Source of the DNA: Halomonas saccharevitans
GTDB lineage: Bacteria > Pseudomonadota > Gammaproteobacteria > Pseudomonadales > Halomonadaceae
Direction: 5' to 3'
DNA: 41,357 nucleotides
Assembly (NCBI RefSeq): GCF_900116405.1
Contig: NZ_FPAQ01000030.1
Coordinates: forward strand, 1 to 41,357
Positions 7,840 to 17,759 of the stretch are shown here, in pieces; position 1 is the first letter of the stretch; every line of letters starts with the position of its first letter. The position numbers and the translations under genes are program-made. The notes under the pieces were generated by a model. It saw only the letters and a list, made by a program, of their open reading frames with translations. It ran no database searches and had not been told where the DNA came from.

Positions 7840-8745
7840 TCAGATCGTCGGCGGCCGGTCGTGCATCAGCTGCCACAGCGTCTCCAGTGAGGTGGACTCG
7901 ACGTCGGGCTGGCGGTAGCAGGCCACGACCAGCTTCGGGCCGCCCAGCGTGTCCAGCAGCGAGATCAGCCGGCCCGCCATCAGGTCCTCCTCGATCAGGC
8001 CGTGGGGCAGCCAGCCGATCCCCAGGCCCGCCAGGGTCAGCTCGCGGATGCCGATCGTGAACGAGGTCTCGCACACCAGCTCGGTATCGAAGCGGCGCTG
8101 AAGGTCGAGCAGGTAGGGGCTGGCCAGCACTCCCCCCAGAAAGCTGTCCGCTTCGTAGCCGATCAGCGGCAGATGCGCCTTGCCGTCGAGGTCGAACAGG
8201 GGGTGGCCATGCGGGCCGGCGGCGCAGACGGGGATCAACTGCTCCACGCCCAGCGGGACGCGCTCGATCTCCTCGCGATCAAGGAACAGCGGCGCGCCCT
8301 CGAGCTCGCTGCACAGCAGCAGGTCGGCCTCGCCGCGCTGGAACTGGCGAATGCAGTCGCTGCGATCCGAGGATCTGACCTGCAGGCGCGCCTCCGGTGC
8401 CTGCTGACGGAAATGGCGCAGCAGTCGCGGCAGGTAGCTCACGGTGAGGGTGTGCTGGGTGGTCAGGATCGTCCGGGGGCCGTGCAGGGCATCCGCCCGG
8501 ATGCGGCTGCGCATGGCGTAGAGGCGCGCCAGCCAGTCGCGCATCGACGACTCGTAGGTCCGCGCATGGGGCGTGAGCGCGAGGCGTGGCGAGTGGCGAT
8601 CGATCAGCTCGACCCCCAGCCACTCCTCCAGCTGGCGGATGCGACGCGAGAAGGCCGGCTGGGTGACGTGCCGCACCTCCGCGGCCTGGGAGAACGTGCC
8701 CGCCTCGATAAGCGCAAGAAAATCTTCTATCCATTCGATTTTCAT
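7840..8745 (-). CDS. LysR-family transcriptional regulator of the sulfonate cluster
   Basis: The 301-aa product is a typical LysR length. The N-terminal winged helix-turn-helix spans about residues 3-62 (FLALIEAGTFSQAAEVRHVTQPAFSRRIRQLE). A periplasmic-binding-protein-like effector domain covers about 90-295. It is divergent from the CuyA-like gene, the usual layout for a LysR activator and its target operon. The effector is probably a sulfonate or a pathway intermediate (inference from neighbours). A candidate binding site lies at 8777-8795, 32 bp upstream of its own start. Confidence 0.9.
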   Translation of the reverse strand: MKIEWIEDFLALIEAGTFSQAAEVRHVTQPAFSRRIRQLEEWLGVELIDRHSPRLALTPHARTYESSMRDWLARLYAMRSRIRADALHGPRTILTTQHTLTVSYLPRLLRHFRQQAPEARLQVRSSDRSDCIRQFQRGEADLLLCSELEGAPLFLDREEIERVPLGVEQLIPVCAAGPHGHPLFDLDGKAHLPLIGYEADSFLGGVLASPYLLDLQRRFDTELVCETSFTIGIRELTLAGLGIGWLPHGLIEEDLMAGRLISLLDTLGGPKLVVACYRQPDVESTSLETLWQLMHDRPPTI

Positions 8746-8776
8746 AATAATCTTCCGGGAGTCGGCGCTAACAAGG

Positions 8777-8795
8777 GCATATTTGTGGTGTATGC
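8777..8795. promoter_or_regulatory. Candidate LysR-type operator
   Basis: The inverted repeat GCATA-N9-TATGC contains the T-N11-A pattern of LysR boxes. It lies in the 215-bp gap between the regulator and the CuyA-like gene. Confidence 0.45.
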
Positions 8796-8960
8796 AAAAA
8801 AGTAACCGTCCATGAGTATCTTGGCATTGGTGCGCGTCGGCGTGCAGGTATTAGCTTTAGTCCAGACCGGTCGGTGGCAAACGGTGATTCGCCGGCCCGT
8901 TGACCGTCTCATTTCGAGAGTACGCTTATGCCACAACAAATTACTCGCCTGGAGGCTCGT

Positions 8961-9974
8961 ATGCATCTTTCCCGCTTTCCCCGTGTCCGGCTCGGCCACA
9001 TGCCGACACCGCTCGAGCCGATGGACAACCTGAGCCGTCTGCTGGGTGGCCCGCGCCTGTGGGTCAAGCGCGACGACTGCACGGGGCTCTCCACCGGCGG
9101 CAACAAGACCCGCAAGCTCGAGTTCCTGATGGCCGATGCCCTGGAGAAGGGCGCCGACACCATCATCACCCAGGGCGCAACCCAGTCTAACCATGCCCGC
9201 CAGACCGTCGCGGCGGCCTGCAAGCTGGGCCTGGGCTGTCACATTCTGCTCGAGGATCGCACCGGCAGCCATGACCCGGCCTACAACTACAACGGCAACG
9301 TCTTCCTCGACCAGCTGCACGGCGCCAGCGTCGAGAAGCGCCCCGGCGGTGCCGACATGGCGGCCGAGATGGAGGCCCTGGCCGAGACGCTGAAGGCCGA
9401 AGGCAAGACCCCCTACATCATTCCCGGCGGCGGCTCCAACGAGATCGGCGCCCTGGGCTACGTCAACGCCGCCCTGGAGCTGCTCGCTCAGGCCAATGAC
9501 ATGGGCCTGCAGATCGATCACCTGGTGCATGCCACCGGCAGCGCCGGCACCCAGGCCGGCCTCGTCACCGGCCTTGCCGCCTGCAACGCGGGCATCCCGG
9601 TGCTCGGCGTCGGCGTGCGTGCGCCCAAGGACAAGCAGGAGGCCAACGTCTTCGCGCTGGCCCAGAAGACCGAGGCCAAGCTCGGGCTGACCAACGTCGT
9701 GTCTCGCGAGGACGTCGTGGCCAACTGCGACTACGTGGGCGAGGGCTACGGCATCCCCACCGAGAGCATGGTCGAGGCCGTCACCCTGATGGCGCGTCAC
9801 GAGGGCATCCTGCTCGATCCGGTCTACTCCGGCAAGGGCATGGCGGGCCTGATCGACCTGATCCGCAAGGGCCATTTCAAGGAAGGCGAGAACGTGGTGT
9901 TCCTGCACACCGGCGGCAGCGTCGCCCTGTTCGGCTACCCGGATGCCTTCGGCTTCCCCGACTACCAGGCATGA
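8961..9974 (+). CDS. cuyA: L-cysteate sulfo-lyase / D-cysteine desulfhydrase family protein
   Basis: The 337-aa fold-type II PLP enzyme belongs to the ACC deaminase/DcyD family. The PLP lysine is Lys49 in [20 protein letters not shown], the phosphate-binding region [10 protein letters not shown] and a C-terminal [11 protein letters not shown] follow. From memory, the N-terminus [19 protein letters not shown] and the [13 protein letters not shown] stretch match roseobacter-type CuyA, which splits L-cysteate into pyruvate, ammonium and sulfite. The cluster, with a HpsN-like gene and a CuyZ-type exporter, supports that over a cysteine role, but DcyD activity cannot be excluded. ATG 8961 (GGAGG five bases upstream) is preferred to the in-frame ATG 8928. 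Confidence 0.82.
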   Translation: MHLSRFPRVRLGHMPTPLEPMDNLSRLLGGPRLWVKRDDCTGLSTGGNKTRKLEFLMADALEKGADTIITQGATQSNHARQTVAAACKLGLGCHILLEDRTGSHDPAYNYNGNVFLDQLHGASVEKRPGGADMAAEMEALAETLKAEGKTPYIIPGGGSNEIGALGYVNAALELLAQANDMGLQIDHLVHATGSAGTQAGLVTGLAACNAGIPVLGVGVRAPKDKQEANVFALAQKTEAKLGLTNVVSREDVVANCDYVGEGYGIPTESMVEAVTLMARHEGILLDPVYSGKGMAGLIDLIRKGHFKEGENVVFLHTGGSVALFGYPDAFGFPDYQA

Positions 9975-10021
9975 CGATCGGTCCCCGGCCCTCGGTGGGC
10001 CTCGAGGGGCCGAGTCGTCGT

Positions 10022-10041
10022 CCCCGGGGTGCGCCCCGGGG
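10022..10041 (+). other. Intra-operon GC hairpin between cuyA and the hpsN-like gene
   Basis: An 8-bp stem of CCCC and GGGG blocks (10022-10029 with 10034-10041) in the 112-bp gap has no T tract. It could be a processing or mRNA-stabilising element rather than a terminator. Confidence 0.4.
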
Positions 10042-10059
10042 GATTCATCAGAGATTTGA

Positions 10060-11403
<1,344 letters not shown>

Positions 11404-11413
11404 GGCAGGTTCC

Positions 11414-12622
11414 ATGCGCCGTTTCCCGAAATCCTTTACCCAGCAGGAGCCGATCGCCGAGGCGGCGATCGAGGCCGCGGTGGCGGTGATGCGCACCGGT
11501 CGCCTGCACCGCTATAACCTGGTCGAGGGGGAGAAGGGCGAGACCGCCTTGCTGGAGCAGGAGTTTGCCGAAAGCCTCGGGGTCCCCTATGTACTGGCCT
11601 GCGCCTCCGGGGGCTATGCGCTGCAGCTGGCGCTGCGCGCCTGCGGTCTCGAGCGGGGCGAGGCGGTGCTGTGCAACGCCTTCACGCTCTCGCCGGTGCC
11701 GGGCAGCATCCACGCCGCGGGCGGTGAGGCCGTGCTGGTGGACATCCTCGAGGACACCACCGTGGACCCCGACGATCTGGCCGCCGCGGCGCGGGAGACG
11801 GGAGCGCGCTTCTTCCTGCTCTCGCACATGCGCGGCCACATCGGCGACATGGACGCCATCGTGGCGGTCTGCGAGGCCCACGGCATCACCCTGATCGAGG
11901 ACTGCGCCCACACCATGGGGGCCTGCTACGACGGCCGGCCCAGCGGTACCTTCGGCAAGGTGGGCTGCTTCAGCACCCAGACCTACAAGCACCTCAACTC
12001 CGGCGAGGGGGGGCTTTTGAGCACCGACGATCCCGAGGTGATGCGCCGCGCGGTGATCATGTCGGGTTCCTACATGCTCTACGACCGTCACCTGGCGGCC
12101 CCGGAGGCCGAAACGTTCAACGAGACGCGCTTGGTGACGCCCAACATGAGCGGGCGGATGGACAACCTGCGCGCGGCGATCCTGCGCCCGCAGCTGGCCG
12201 AGCTCGACGCTCGCCGGCAGCGCTGGAACACGCTCTATCGACGCCTCGAGGCGGGGCTGGCCGCGATGGCCCCGGTCGAGACGATTCCCCGGCCTGAAAA
12301 AGAGGATTTCGTGGGTAGTTCGATCCAGTTCCGGCTGCCAGCGTTCACCCACGACGAGATCGCCCGGTTCATCGCCGGCTGCGAGGCGCGGGGCATTCCT
12401 CTCAAGTGGTATGGGAAATCGCAGCCCGAGGACTACACCAGCCGCTACGACAGCTGGGGCTATCTCGAGGCCACTCGTCCCCTGCCCAACGCCGATCGCA
12501 TCCTGGCCACGCTGTGCGATCTGCGACTGCCATTGACCTTCGATGAACAGGACTGTGACGACATCGCCCTGCTGATGGGCGACGCCATGGACCAGGCCAC
12601 CAACAAGACTACCCGCGGGTAG
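11414..12622 (+). CDS. DegT/DnrJ/EryC1-family PLP aminotransferase
   Basis: The 402-aa fold-type I enzyme has a candidate PLP lysine at Lys192 in QTYKHLNSGEGG. The aspartate that binds the pyridine nitrogen is in LIEDCAHTMGA. This family usually aminates ketones or aldehydes of sugars and cyclitols with Glu or Gln as donor. Here it lies 10 bp after the HpsN-like gene in a sulfonate operon, where it might interconvert a sulfonated hydroxyketone or aldehyde and its amine. I know of no characterised member with that role, so the substrate is open. The stop lies inside a palindrome (ACCCGCGGGT), followed by another hairpin. Confidence 0.8.
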   Translation: MRRFPKSFTQQEPIAEAAIEAAVAVMRTGRLHRYNLVEGEKGETALLEQEFAESLGVPYVLACASGGYALQLALRACGLERGEAVLCNAFTLSPVPGSIHAAGGEAVLVDILEDTTVDPDDLAAAARETGARFFLLSHMRGHIGDMDAIVAVCEAHGITLIEDCAHTMGACYDGRPSGTFGKVGCFSTQTYKHLNSGEGGLLSTDDPEVMRRAVIMSGSYMLYDRHLAAPEAETFNETRLVTPNMSGRMDNLRAAILRPQLAELDARRQRWNTLYRRLEAGLAAMAPVETIPRPEKEDFVGSSIQFRLPAFTHDEIARFIAGCEARGIPLKWYGKSQPEDYTSRYDSWGYLEATRPLPNADRILATLCDLRLPLTFDEQDCDDIALLMGDAMDQATNKTTRG

Positions 12623-12642
12623 TGCGTACCCCGCGGTACGCA
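12623..12642 (+). other. Hairpin between the aminotransferase and TRAP genes
   Basis: An 8-bp stem TGCGTACC/GGTACGCA with a 4-base loop starts just after the stop codon. It has no T tract and is probably a processing or attenuation element inside the operon. Confidence 0.4.
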
Positions 12643-12670
12643 GTAGCAGCACCCACCCGATGAAAATGGA

Positions 12671-13663
12671 GTGACAACAATGTTCAAGAAAACTCTCTTG
12701 GCTTCCGCCGTGCTCGCCACGCTGACTGCCCATGCCGCCCAGGCCGAGACCTTCAAGGTCGGCATGGGTGATCCCATGGAGTCCGACCAGGGGGCCCTGG
12801 CGCAGCGCTTCGAGGAGCTGGTCGAATCGCTCTCCGGCGGCGAGATGCAGGTCGAGCTGTTCCCCGGCGGTCAGCTCGGTTCCGAGACCGGCATGATCCA
12901 GGACACCCGCATCGGCAAGCTCGACTTCGCCCTGGTGGGGGTGGGTAACCTGACTCCCTATGCGCCGCGTCTCGGCGCCCTGACCATGCCCTACGCGATT
13001 CGCAGCCATGCCGATGCGGTCAAGGCCACCACCGGGCCCCTGGCGGATCGCTGGAACAGCATTGCCGAAGAAGAAGCCGGCGTGCATATCGTCAGCTGGC
13101 TCTATTCCAACTTCCGCTACCTCACCAACTCCGAGCGCCCCGTGACCACCCTTGCGGACATCGAAGGCCTCAAGGTGCGGGTGCCGCAGAACGAGCTGAT
13201 GCTCTCCACCTATGAAGCCTGGGGCGCCAGCCCGATCAGCATGTCCTGGCCGGAGGTCTTCACCGGCCTGCAGCAGGGCGTGATCGACGGTCAGGACAAC
13301 CCCTACATCGTCAACTACACGATGAAGTTCCACGAGGTACAGGACTACCTCACCGAGATCCACTACCAGTATTCCCTCCAGCCCATCGTGATGGGCGTGC
13401 GGACCTACGAGAAGCTCTCCGACGAGGAGCGCGCGATCATCGACCGGGCGGGTCTCGAGGCGCAGCTCTACGCGCTGCAGTTCCAGCTGACCGAGGCCTC
13501 CAAGGCACGCGCCGGCATGGAGGCCGAAGGGGTCGAGGTCTCGACCCTCGAGGACGAGGAAGAGTGGGTGCGCATCGCCAAGGAGCAGGTCTGGCCGGAG
13601 TTCTATGACGACATCGGCGGTCAGGAAGCCTTCGAGGAAATGCAGAAAGCATTGGGCCACTGA
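12671..13663 (+). CDS. dctP: TRAP transporter substrate-binding protein (DctP family)
   Basis: The 330-aa product has a signal peptide (MFKKTLLASAVLATLTAHAAQA) and a DctP domain. The conserved arginine that usually holds a carboxylate is in LKVRVPQN, and the ligand-region motif GVIDGQDNPY follows. GGAG precedes the start. It delivers its ligand to the membrane subunits encoded next. From the operon, the ligand is probably a C3 sulfonate that may also bear a carboxylate; specificity cannot be read from the sequence. Confidence 0.92.
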   Translation: MTTMFKKTLLASAVLATLTAHAAQAETFKVGMGDPMESDQGALAQRFEELVESLSGGEMQVELFPGGQLGSETGMIQDTRIGKLDFALVGVGNLTPYAPRLGALTMPYAIRSHADAVKATTGPLADRWNSIAEEEAGVHIVSWLYSNFRYLTNSERPVTTLADIEGLKVRVPQNELMLSTYEAWGASPISMSWPEVFTGLQQGVIDGQDNPYIVNYTMKFHEVQDYLTEIHYQYSLQPIVMGVRTYEKLSDEERAIIDRAGLEAQLYALQFQLTEASKARAGMEAEGVEVSTLEDEEEWVRIAKEQVWPEFYDDIGGQEAFEEMQKALGH

Positions 13664-13670
13664 GTGAGGC

Positions 13671-13701
13671 CGGACCGGGCGGCGAGGCGTCGCCCGGTCC
13701 G
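13671..13701 (+). other. Hairpin between dctP and dctQ
   Basis: An 11-bp perfect stem (13671-13681 with 13691-13701) starts 7 bases after the dctP stop and has no T tract. Hairpins in this position commonly protect the binding-protein mRNA so that it is made in excess over the membrane subunits. Confidence 0.55.
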
Positions 13702-13739
13702 TCGCGCTTCTCGCACTCCCACCGGGGAAGGAGGCTTTC

Positions 13740-14294
13740 GTGTTAGCCAAGCTCAATCATATCGAGGATTACGCCTGCCGCTTCCTGCTCGGGGTGTTCG
13801 TCGTGCTGCTGTTCGTGCAGGTGGTCATGCGCGTGACGCTGGGCATCGGCATGGCGTGGATCGAGGAACTGGCGCGCTACGCGTTCATCTGGTTCGTGTT
13901 CCTTGGGGCGGCCCATGCGGCCCACCTGGGGGCCCACAACCGTTTGCAGACGCACATCAAGCTGTTGCCCAAACGCGTCGCCAACACCTTGCTGCTGCTG
14001 GTCGACCTGATCTGGGTGGGCTTCTGCCTGGTGCTGGCTTGGAAGAGCCTGGATCTGATCGGGCTGCTGCTGGAGTTTCCCTACGACTCGCCGGCCCTGG
14101 GCTGGTCGCTGGCCTACGTCTACTTCGTGTTCCCCATCGCCTTCGTGCTGATGGCCTTTCGCGTGCTGCAGGTCCAGTACATGAAGCTGGTCAAGGGCAT
14201 CGAGCCCGGCGACGTGGAACAGCAGGAAGTCAGCAAGATTACCGAGGGGGAGTCCAACACCACTGACGACTCGTCCTCCAACGGCAAGGGGTAA
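13740..14294 (+). CDS. dctQ: TRAP transporter small membrane subunit (DctQ)
   Basis: The 184-aa product has four predicted membrane helices (about 15-37, 48-66, 83-105 and 125-148) and a hydrophilic C-terminal tail. The motif WIEELARYAFIWFVFLGAAHA is characteristic of DctQ. The start is GTG at 13740 with AAGGAGG five bases upstream. It pairs with the large subunit starting six bases after its stop. Confidence 0.92.
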   Translation: MLAKLNHIEDYACRFLLGVFVVLLFVQVVMRVTLGIGMAWIEELARYAFIWFVFLGAAHAAHLGAHNRLQTHIKLLPKRVANTLLLLVDLIWVGFCLVLAWKSLDLIGLLLEFPYDSPALGWSLAYVYFVFPIAFVLMAFRVLQVQYMKLVKGIEPGDVEQQEVSKITEGESNTTDDSSSNGKG

Positions 14295-14299
14295 GCCGC

Positions 14300-15580
14300 A
14301 TGGCCGCAACGTTACTGTTTTCCATGTTCGGGGCGCTGCTGTTCTTCGGCGCGCCCATCGTGGTGGCCCTCGGGGTCGCCTCCATGGCGGTCTACGTGCT
14401 CAACGGCGACGATATCAGTTCGCTGATCGAGCTGGCCTTCTCCGCCATCAACTCGTTTCCGCTCATGGCGCTGCCCTCGTTCATCCTGGCCGGCGCCCTG
14501 ATGGGCGACGCCGGTATCGCCCGACGCCTGATCCACATCGCCGAGGAGCTGGCGGGTCCCGCCGCCGGCGGGCTGGGCGCCGCCGCGGTGATGGCCTGCA
14601 TGTTCTTCGGCGCGATTTCCGGCTCCGGACCGGCGACCACGGCCGCGGTCGGCATGCTGGTAATTCCGGCGATGATCGAACGCGGCTACGGGCGCAGCTA
14701 TCCGGCGGCGATCACCGCCACCGCCGGCGGGCTCGGAGTCGTGATCCCGCCCAGCATGCCGCTGGTGATCTACGGCGTCACCGCCAACGAGTCCATCTCG
14801 GCGCTGTTCATGGCCGGGGTCTTTCCCGGCATCATGCTCGGCGTGGGCCTGATCGTGGCCAACTACATCACCGCCAAGCGCAACGGCTACCAGACCGAGG
14901 GCACGGGCTACGACAAGAAGCGCATCTTCAGGGTCCTGAAGGACGGCTTCTGGTCGCTCATGGCGCCGGTGGTGATCCTGGGCGGCATCTATTCCGGGAT
15001 GTTCACGCCTACCGAGGCGGCGGTGGTCTCGATCTTCTATGCCCTGTTCGTCGGCATCTTCATCCACAAGGAGTCGTCGCTGCGCGGGCTCAACGAGGCC
15101 TTCCAGAGCACCACCTGGCTGACCGGGCGGGTGCTGATCATCATGTTCACCGCCACCGCCTTCGGCCGCATTCTGGTCGAGAATCACATCCCGGCGATGA
15201 TTGCCCAGGGCATCCTGCAGATCACCGACAGCCTGTGGCTGGTGTGGATCCTGGTGATCGGCTTCCTGCTGATCGTCGGCATGTTCATCGAGATTCTCGC
15301 CACCATCATGATCGTCACCCCGGTGCTGCTGCCGGTGATGGTGGAGCTGGGCGTCGATCCGATCCACTTCGGGATCGTGCTGGTGGTCAGCCTGGGCATC
15401 GGCTTCTCCACGCCCCCCCTGGGCGAGAACATGTTCATCAGCTCGAGCATCGCCAACGTCTCCATCGAGCGCATCTCGGTCCGCGCCATTCCGCTGGTCG
15501 GCTCCATGATAGTGATCGATCTGCTGCTGGCGTTCTTCCCCCAGATCACCCTGTGGCTGCCCACGGTGCTGGGCTTCTGA
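14300..15580 (+). CDS. dctM: TRAP transporter large permease subunit (DctM)
   Basis: The 426-aa product has about 12 predicted membrane helices and family motifs including PSFILAGALMG, SGSGPATTAAVG, VVIPPSMPLVIYG and GIGFSTPPLGENMF. DctM forms the sodium-coupled translocation path with DctQ, and sodium coupling suits a halophile. It ends 7 bp before the racemase, so the two are probably co-transcribed. Confidence 0.95.
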   Translation: MAATLLFSMFGALLFFGAPIVVALGVASMAVYVLNGDDISSLIELAFSAINSFPLMALPSFILAGALMGDAGIARRLIHIAEELAGPAAGGLGAAAVMACMFFGAISGSGPATTAAVGMLVIPAMIERGYGRSYPAAITATAGGLGVVIPPSMPLVIYGVTANESISALFMAGVFPGIMLGVGLIVANYITAKRNGYQTEGTGYDKKRIFRVLKDGFWSLMAPVVILGGIYSGMFTPTEAAVVSIFYALFVGIFIHKESSLRGLNEAFQSTTWLTGRVLIIMFTATAFGRILVENHIPAMIAQGILQITDSLWLVWILVIGFLLIVGMFIEILATIMIVTPVLLPVMVELGVDPIHFGIVLVVSLGIGFSTPPLGENMFISSSIANVSIERISVRAIPLVGSMIVIDLLLAFFPQITLWLPTVLGF

Positions 15581-15586
15581 TCATCC

Positions 15587-16369
15587 ATGACACTCATGAC
15601 ACCGATGAATAGGCAAACGATGACGACCGACGACCGCGACAGCCAGGCCTCCTCCCGCGAGCCGCACACCATGGTCGGCGTGCTGGGGGGCATGGGGCCC
15701 GATGCCACCGTGACCTTCATGCAGCGGGTCATCGACGCCACGCCCGCCGAGGATGACATCGATCATGTCCATCTGCTGGTGGACAACAACCCCAAGGTGC
15801 CCTCGCGGATCAAGGCGCTGATCGACGGCGACGGCGAGAACCCGGGGCCGGCGATCGCCGCCATGGCCCGGCGCCTCGAGCGGGCCGGCGCCGCCTTTCT
15901 GGTGATGCCGTGCAACACCGCCCACTACTACTGGCGGGATGCCCAGGACGCCGTCGACATCCCGGTCTGGCACATCGTCGAGCGGACGCTGGACAGCGTC
16001 GCTCGTCGCCTGCCCGGGGCCCGGGTTGGCCTGCTCTGCTCGCCGGCGCTGCGCAGGATCGGACTCTACGAGGGCTTCGTCGAGGCGCGCGGCCTGTCGC
16101 TGGTCTATCCCGAGGACGAAGGCGCGGTGCTCGAGGTGATTCGCGCTGTCAAGCGCGGGCAGGGGCGTCATCCCGACACCCTGGCCGCCTTCGCCCGGGC
16201 CGCCGACGATCTCAAGGCGCGCGGGGCGGACGTGCTGGTGCTGGCCTGTACCGAGCTCTCGGTCATCGACGACGCCCTCGATGGCTCGCTGCCCGTGGTA
16301 GATAGCGTCCGGGTGCTGGCCGAACAGGTGGTGGCCGCCGCCGAGGGCGTCGAGGCCGTCACGCCCTAG
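15587..16369 (+). CDS. Aspartate/glutamate racemase-family protein
   Basis: The 260-aa product is a cofactor-independent Asp/Glu racemase type. The GVLGGMGPDAT start of the domain and both catalytic cysteines are present: Cys109 in MPCNTAH and Cys221 in LACTELS. Cysteate is the sulfonate analogue of aspartate, so in this operon the enzyme may interconvert D- and L-cysteate (inference). Ordinary aspartate racemase activity is the alternative. Four in-frame ATG codons (15587, 15596, 15605, 15620) compete as start. The region before the domain is hydrophilic, and 15620 may be the true one. The stop lies within a 14-bp tandem repeat. Confidence 0.85.
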   Translation: MTLMTPMNRQTMTTDDRDSQASSREPHTMVGVLGGMGPDATVTFMQRVIDATPAEDDIDHVHLLVDNNPKVPSRIKALIDGDGENPGPAIAAMARRLERAGAAFLVMPCNTAHYYWRDAQDAVDIPVWHIVERTLDSVARRLPGARVGLLCSPALRRIGLYEGFVEARGLSLVYPEDEGAVLEVIRAVKRGQGRHPDTLAAFARAADDLKARGADVLVLACTELSVIDDALDGSLPVVDSVRVLAEQVVAAAEGVEAVTP

Positions 16370-16404
16370 CCGTTAAGCCCTAGCCGTCAAGACCTAGCCG
16401 TCTC
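16363..16404 (+). repeat. Three tandem copies of a 14-bp unit at the racemase stop codon
   Basis: The units are GCCCTAGCCGTTAA, GCCCTAGCCGTCAA and GACCTAGCCGTCTC. The first contains the racemase stop codon TAG (16367-16369). The remaining gap to the exporter gene (to 16528) shows no other gene. Confidence 0.85.
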
Positions 16405-16528
16405 GACCGAACGGGTCCGAACGATACCGGCCCCCACTTTTCCCGACTCGCCGGGCCTGTCTGTCCCTGTTTGCTGGATCGGGGGGAGAGGTCGTGCGCC
16501 CGGCGAGCGGCACCAGGAGAACCGCGAC

Positions 16529-17563
16529 ATGAAAACCACCCTCTTCGATACGCCACTCGCCGAGCGGCTCGGCCGGGCCACCCCCATCGGCCGCGGCCTG
16601 CTGGTGTGCGTCACCATTGCGCTTGCCACCACCTTCATCGCCGACCACTACGGCGGGCCGACGCTGCTCTACGCCCTGCTGTTCGGCATGTCGCTGCACT
16701 TCCTGAGCGAGGAGGGGCGCTGCCGCCAGGGCATCGAGTTCGCCGCTCGAACCGTGCTGCGCCTCGGCGTGGCCCTGCTGGGGGCGCGCATGACCCTCGC
16801 CCAGGTCGGCGACCTCGGCATCGGCCCCGTGCTCACCGTGGTGGTGGCCGTGGCCCTGGTCATCGCCATGGGCTCGGTGCTGGCCCGGGTGCTGGGCCTG
16901 GATCGCGATCTCGGGCTCCTGACCGGCGGCGCCGTCGCCATCTGCGGCGCCTCGGCGGCGCTCGCCCTGTCGGCGGTGATGCCGCGCCACGAGACCCACG
17001 AGCGCAACACCATCCTCACGGTGGTCGGGGTCACCACGCTCTCGACCATGGCGATGGTGATCTACCCGCTGATCGCCGGGGCCCTGGAGCTCGCCAACGC
17101 CCAGGCGGGGATCTTTCTCGGCGGCACCATCCACGACGTGGCCCAGGTGGTGGGCGCCGGCTACATGATCTCGGAAGAGACCGGCGACATCTCGACGCTG
17201 GTCAAGCTGGTGCGGGTGGCCATGCTGGTGCCGGCGGTGATGGTCTTCATGTGGCTGTTTCGGGCCTCGCGCCAGGCAGAGGGGGCGGCGACCAAGGTGC
17301 CGATGCTGCCGAGCTTCCTGGTGGGCTTCGTGGTGCTGGTCCTCATCAACAGCATGGGGCTGATTCCCGAGGCGGTGAACGAGGGGATGTCGACCCTGTC
17401 CCGCTGGTGCCTGGTCACCGCCATCGCCGCACTCGGCATCAAGACCTCGTTCCAGAAGCTCGCGGTGGTGGGCTGGAAGCCAGTGATCCTGATGGCGCTG
17501 GAGACGGTCTTCCTGCTGGTCGTGGTGCTCGGCGTGGTGATGATCGGCGGCCTGGGCACCTGA
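16529..17563 (+). CDS. cuyZ: YeiH/UPF0324-family membrane protein, putative sulfite exporter (CuyZ type)
   Basis: The 344-aa product has about ten predicted membrane helices. Family motifs include LRLGVALLGARMTLAQV, GAVAICGASAALA and GGTIHDVAQVVGAGY. As I recall, COG2855 members beside sulfonate-degrading genes are called CuyZ or SuyZ and are thought to export the sulfite released by desulfonation. That fits its place at the end of this operon. AGGAG precedes the start. A strong terminator hairpin follows 61 bp after the stop. Confidence 0.85.
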   Translation: MKTTLFDTPLAERLGRATPIGRGLLVCVTIALATTFIADHYGGPTLLYALLFGMSLHFLSEEGRCRQGIEFAARTVLRLGVALLGARMTLAQVGDLGIGPVLTVVVAVALVIAMGSVLARVLGLDRDLGLLTGGAVAICGASAALALSAVMPRHETHERNTILTVVGVTTLSTMAMVIYPLIAGALELANAQAGIFLGGTIHDVAQVVGAGYMISEETGDISTLVKLVRVAMLVPAVMVFMWLFRASRQAEGAATKVPMLPSFLVGFVVLVLINSMGLIPEAVNEGMSTLSRWCLVTAIAALGIKTSFQKLAVVGWKPVILMALETVFLLVVVLGVVMIGGLGT

Positions 17564-17623
17564 TCGCCCGGGCCACCTCGCACTTCTAGCGTCGAATTCA
17601 GGCACGTTGAGTTACCGAGAGAA

Positions 17624-17659
17624 GAAGAGGCCAGTCGGCATTCGCCGACTGGCCTCTTT
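17624..17659 (+). terminator. Terminator hairpin after the sulfonate cluster
   Basis: A stem of about 15 bp (17625-17639 with 17644-17658) has the loop ATTC, flanked by purines before and TCTTTC after. It shares its core with the hairpin at 3499-3530. Confidence 0.75.
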
Positions 17660-17724
17660 CGTGTACGCGGCGAAGGGGAAGGTGGGCGGGAAAAGGGGGC
17701 GGTGATGTGTCGCCATTTCTGGGC

Positions 17725-17752
17725 TTGATTTTATAGACAGTCGGTCTATATT
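17725..17752 (+). promoter_or_regulatory. acuR promoter with AcuR operator inside it
   Basis: TTGATT (17725-17730) and TATATT (17747-17752) are separated by 16 bp. The inverted repeat TATAGAC-N5-GTCTATA (17732-17750) fills the spacer and overlaps the -10 box. Transcription should start near 17759, almost at the ATG (17760), so the transcript may be leaderless. Confidence 0.65.
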
Positions 17753-17759
17753 TAGCGAC

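Noticed and set aside
8900..8926. TTGACC and TACGCT as a cuyA promoter.
   Set aside because: The spacer is only 15 bp and the -10 match is poor, so it was not listed.
16363..16404. Possible CRISPR-like repeats.
   Set aside because: There are only three 14-bp units with no spacers, so it is a simple tandem repeat. No CRISPR array or cas gene was seen anywhere.
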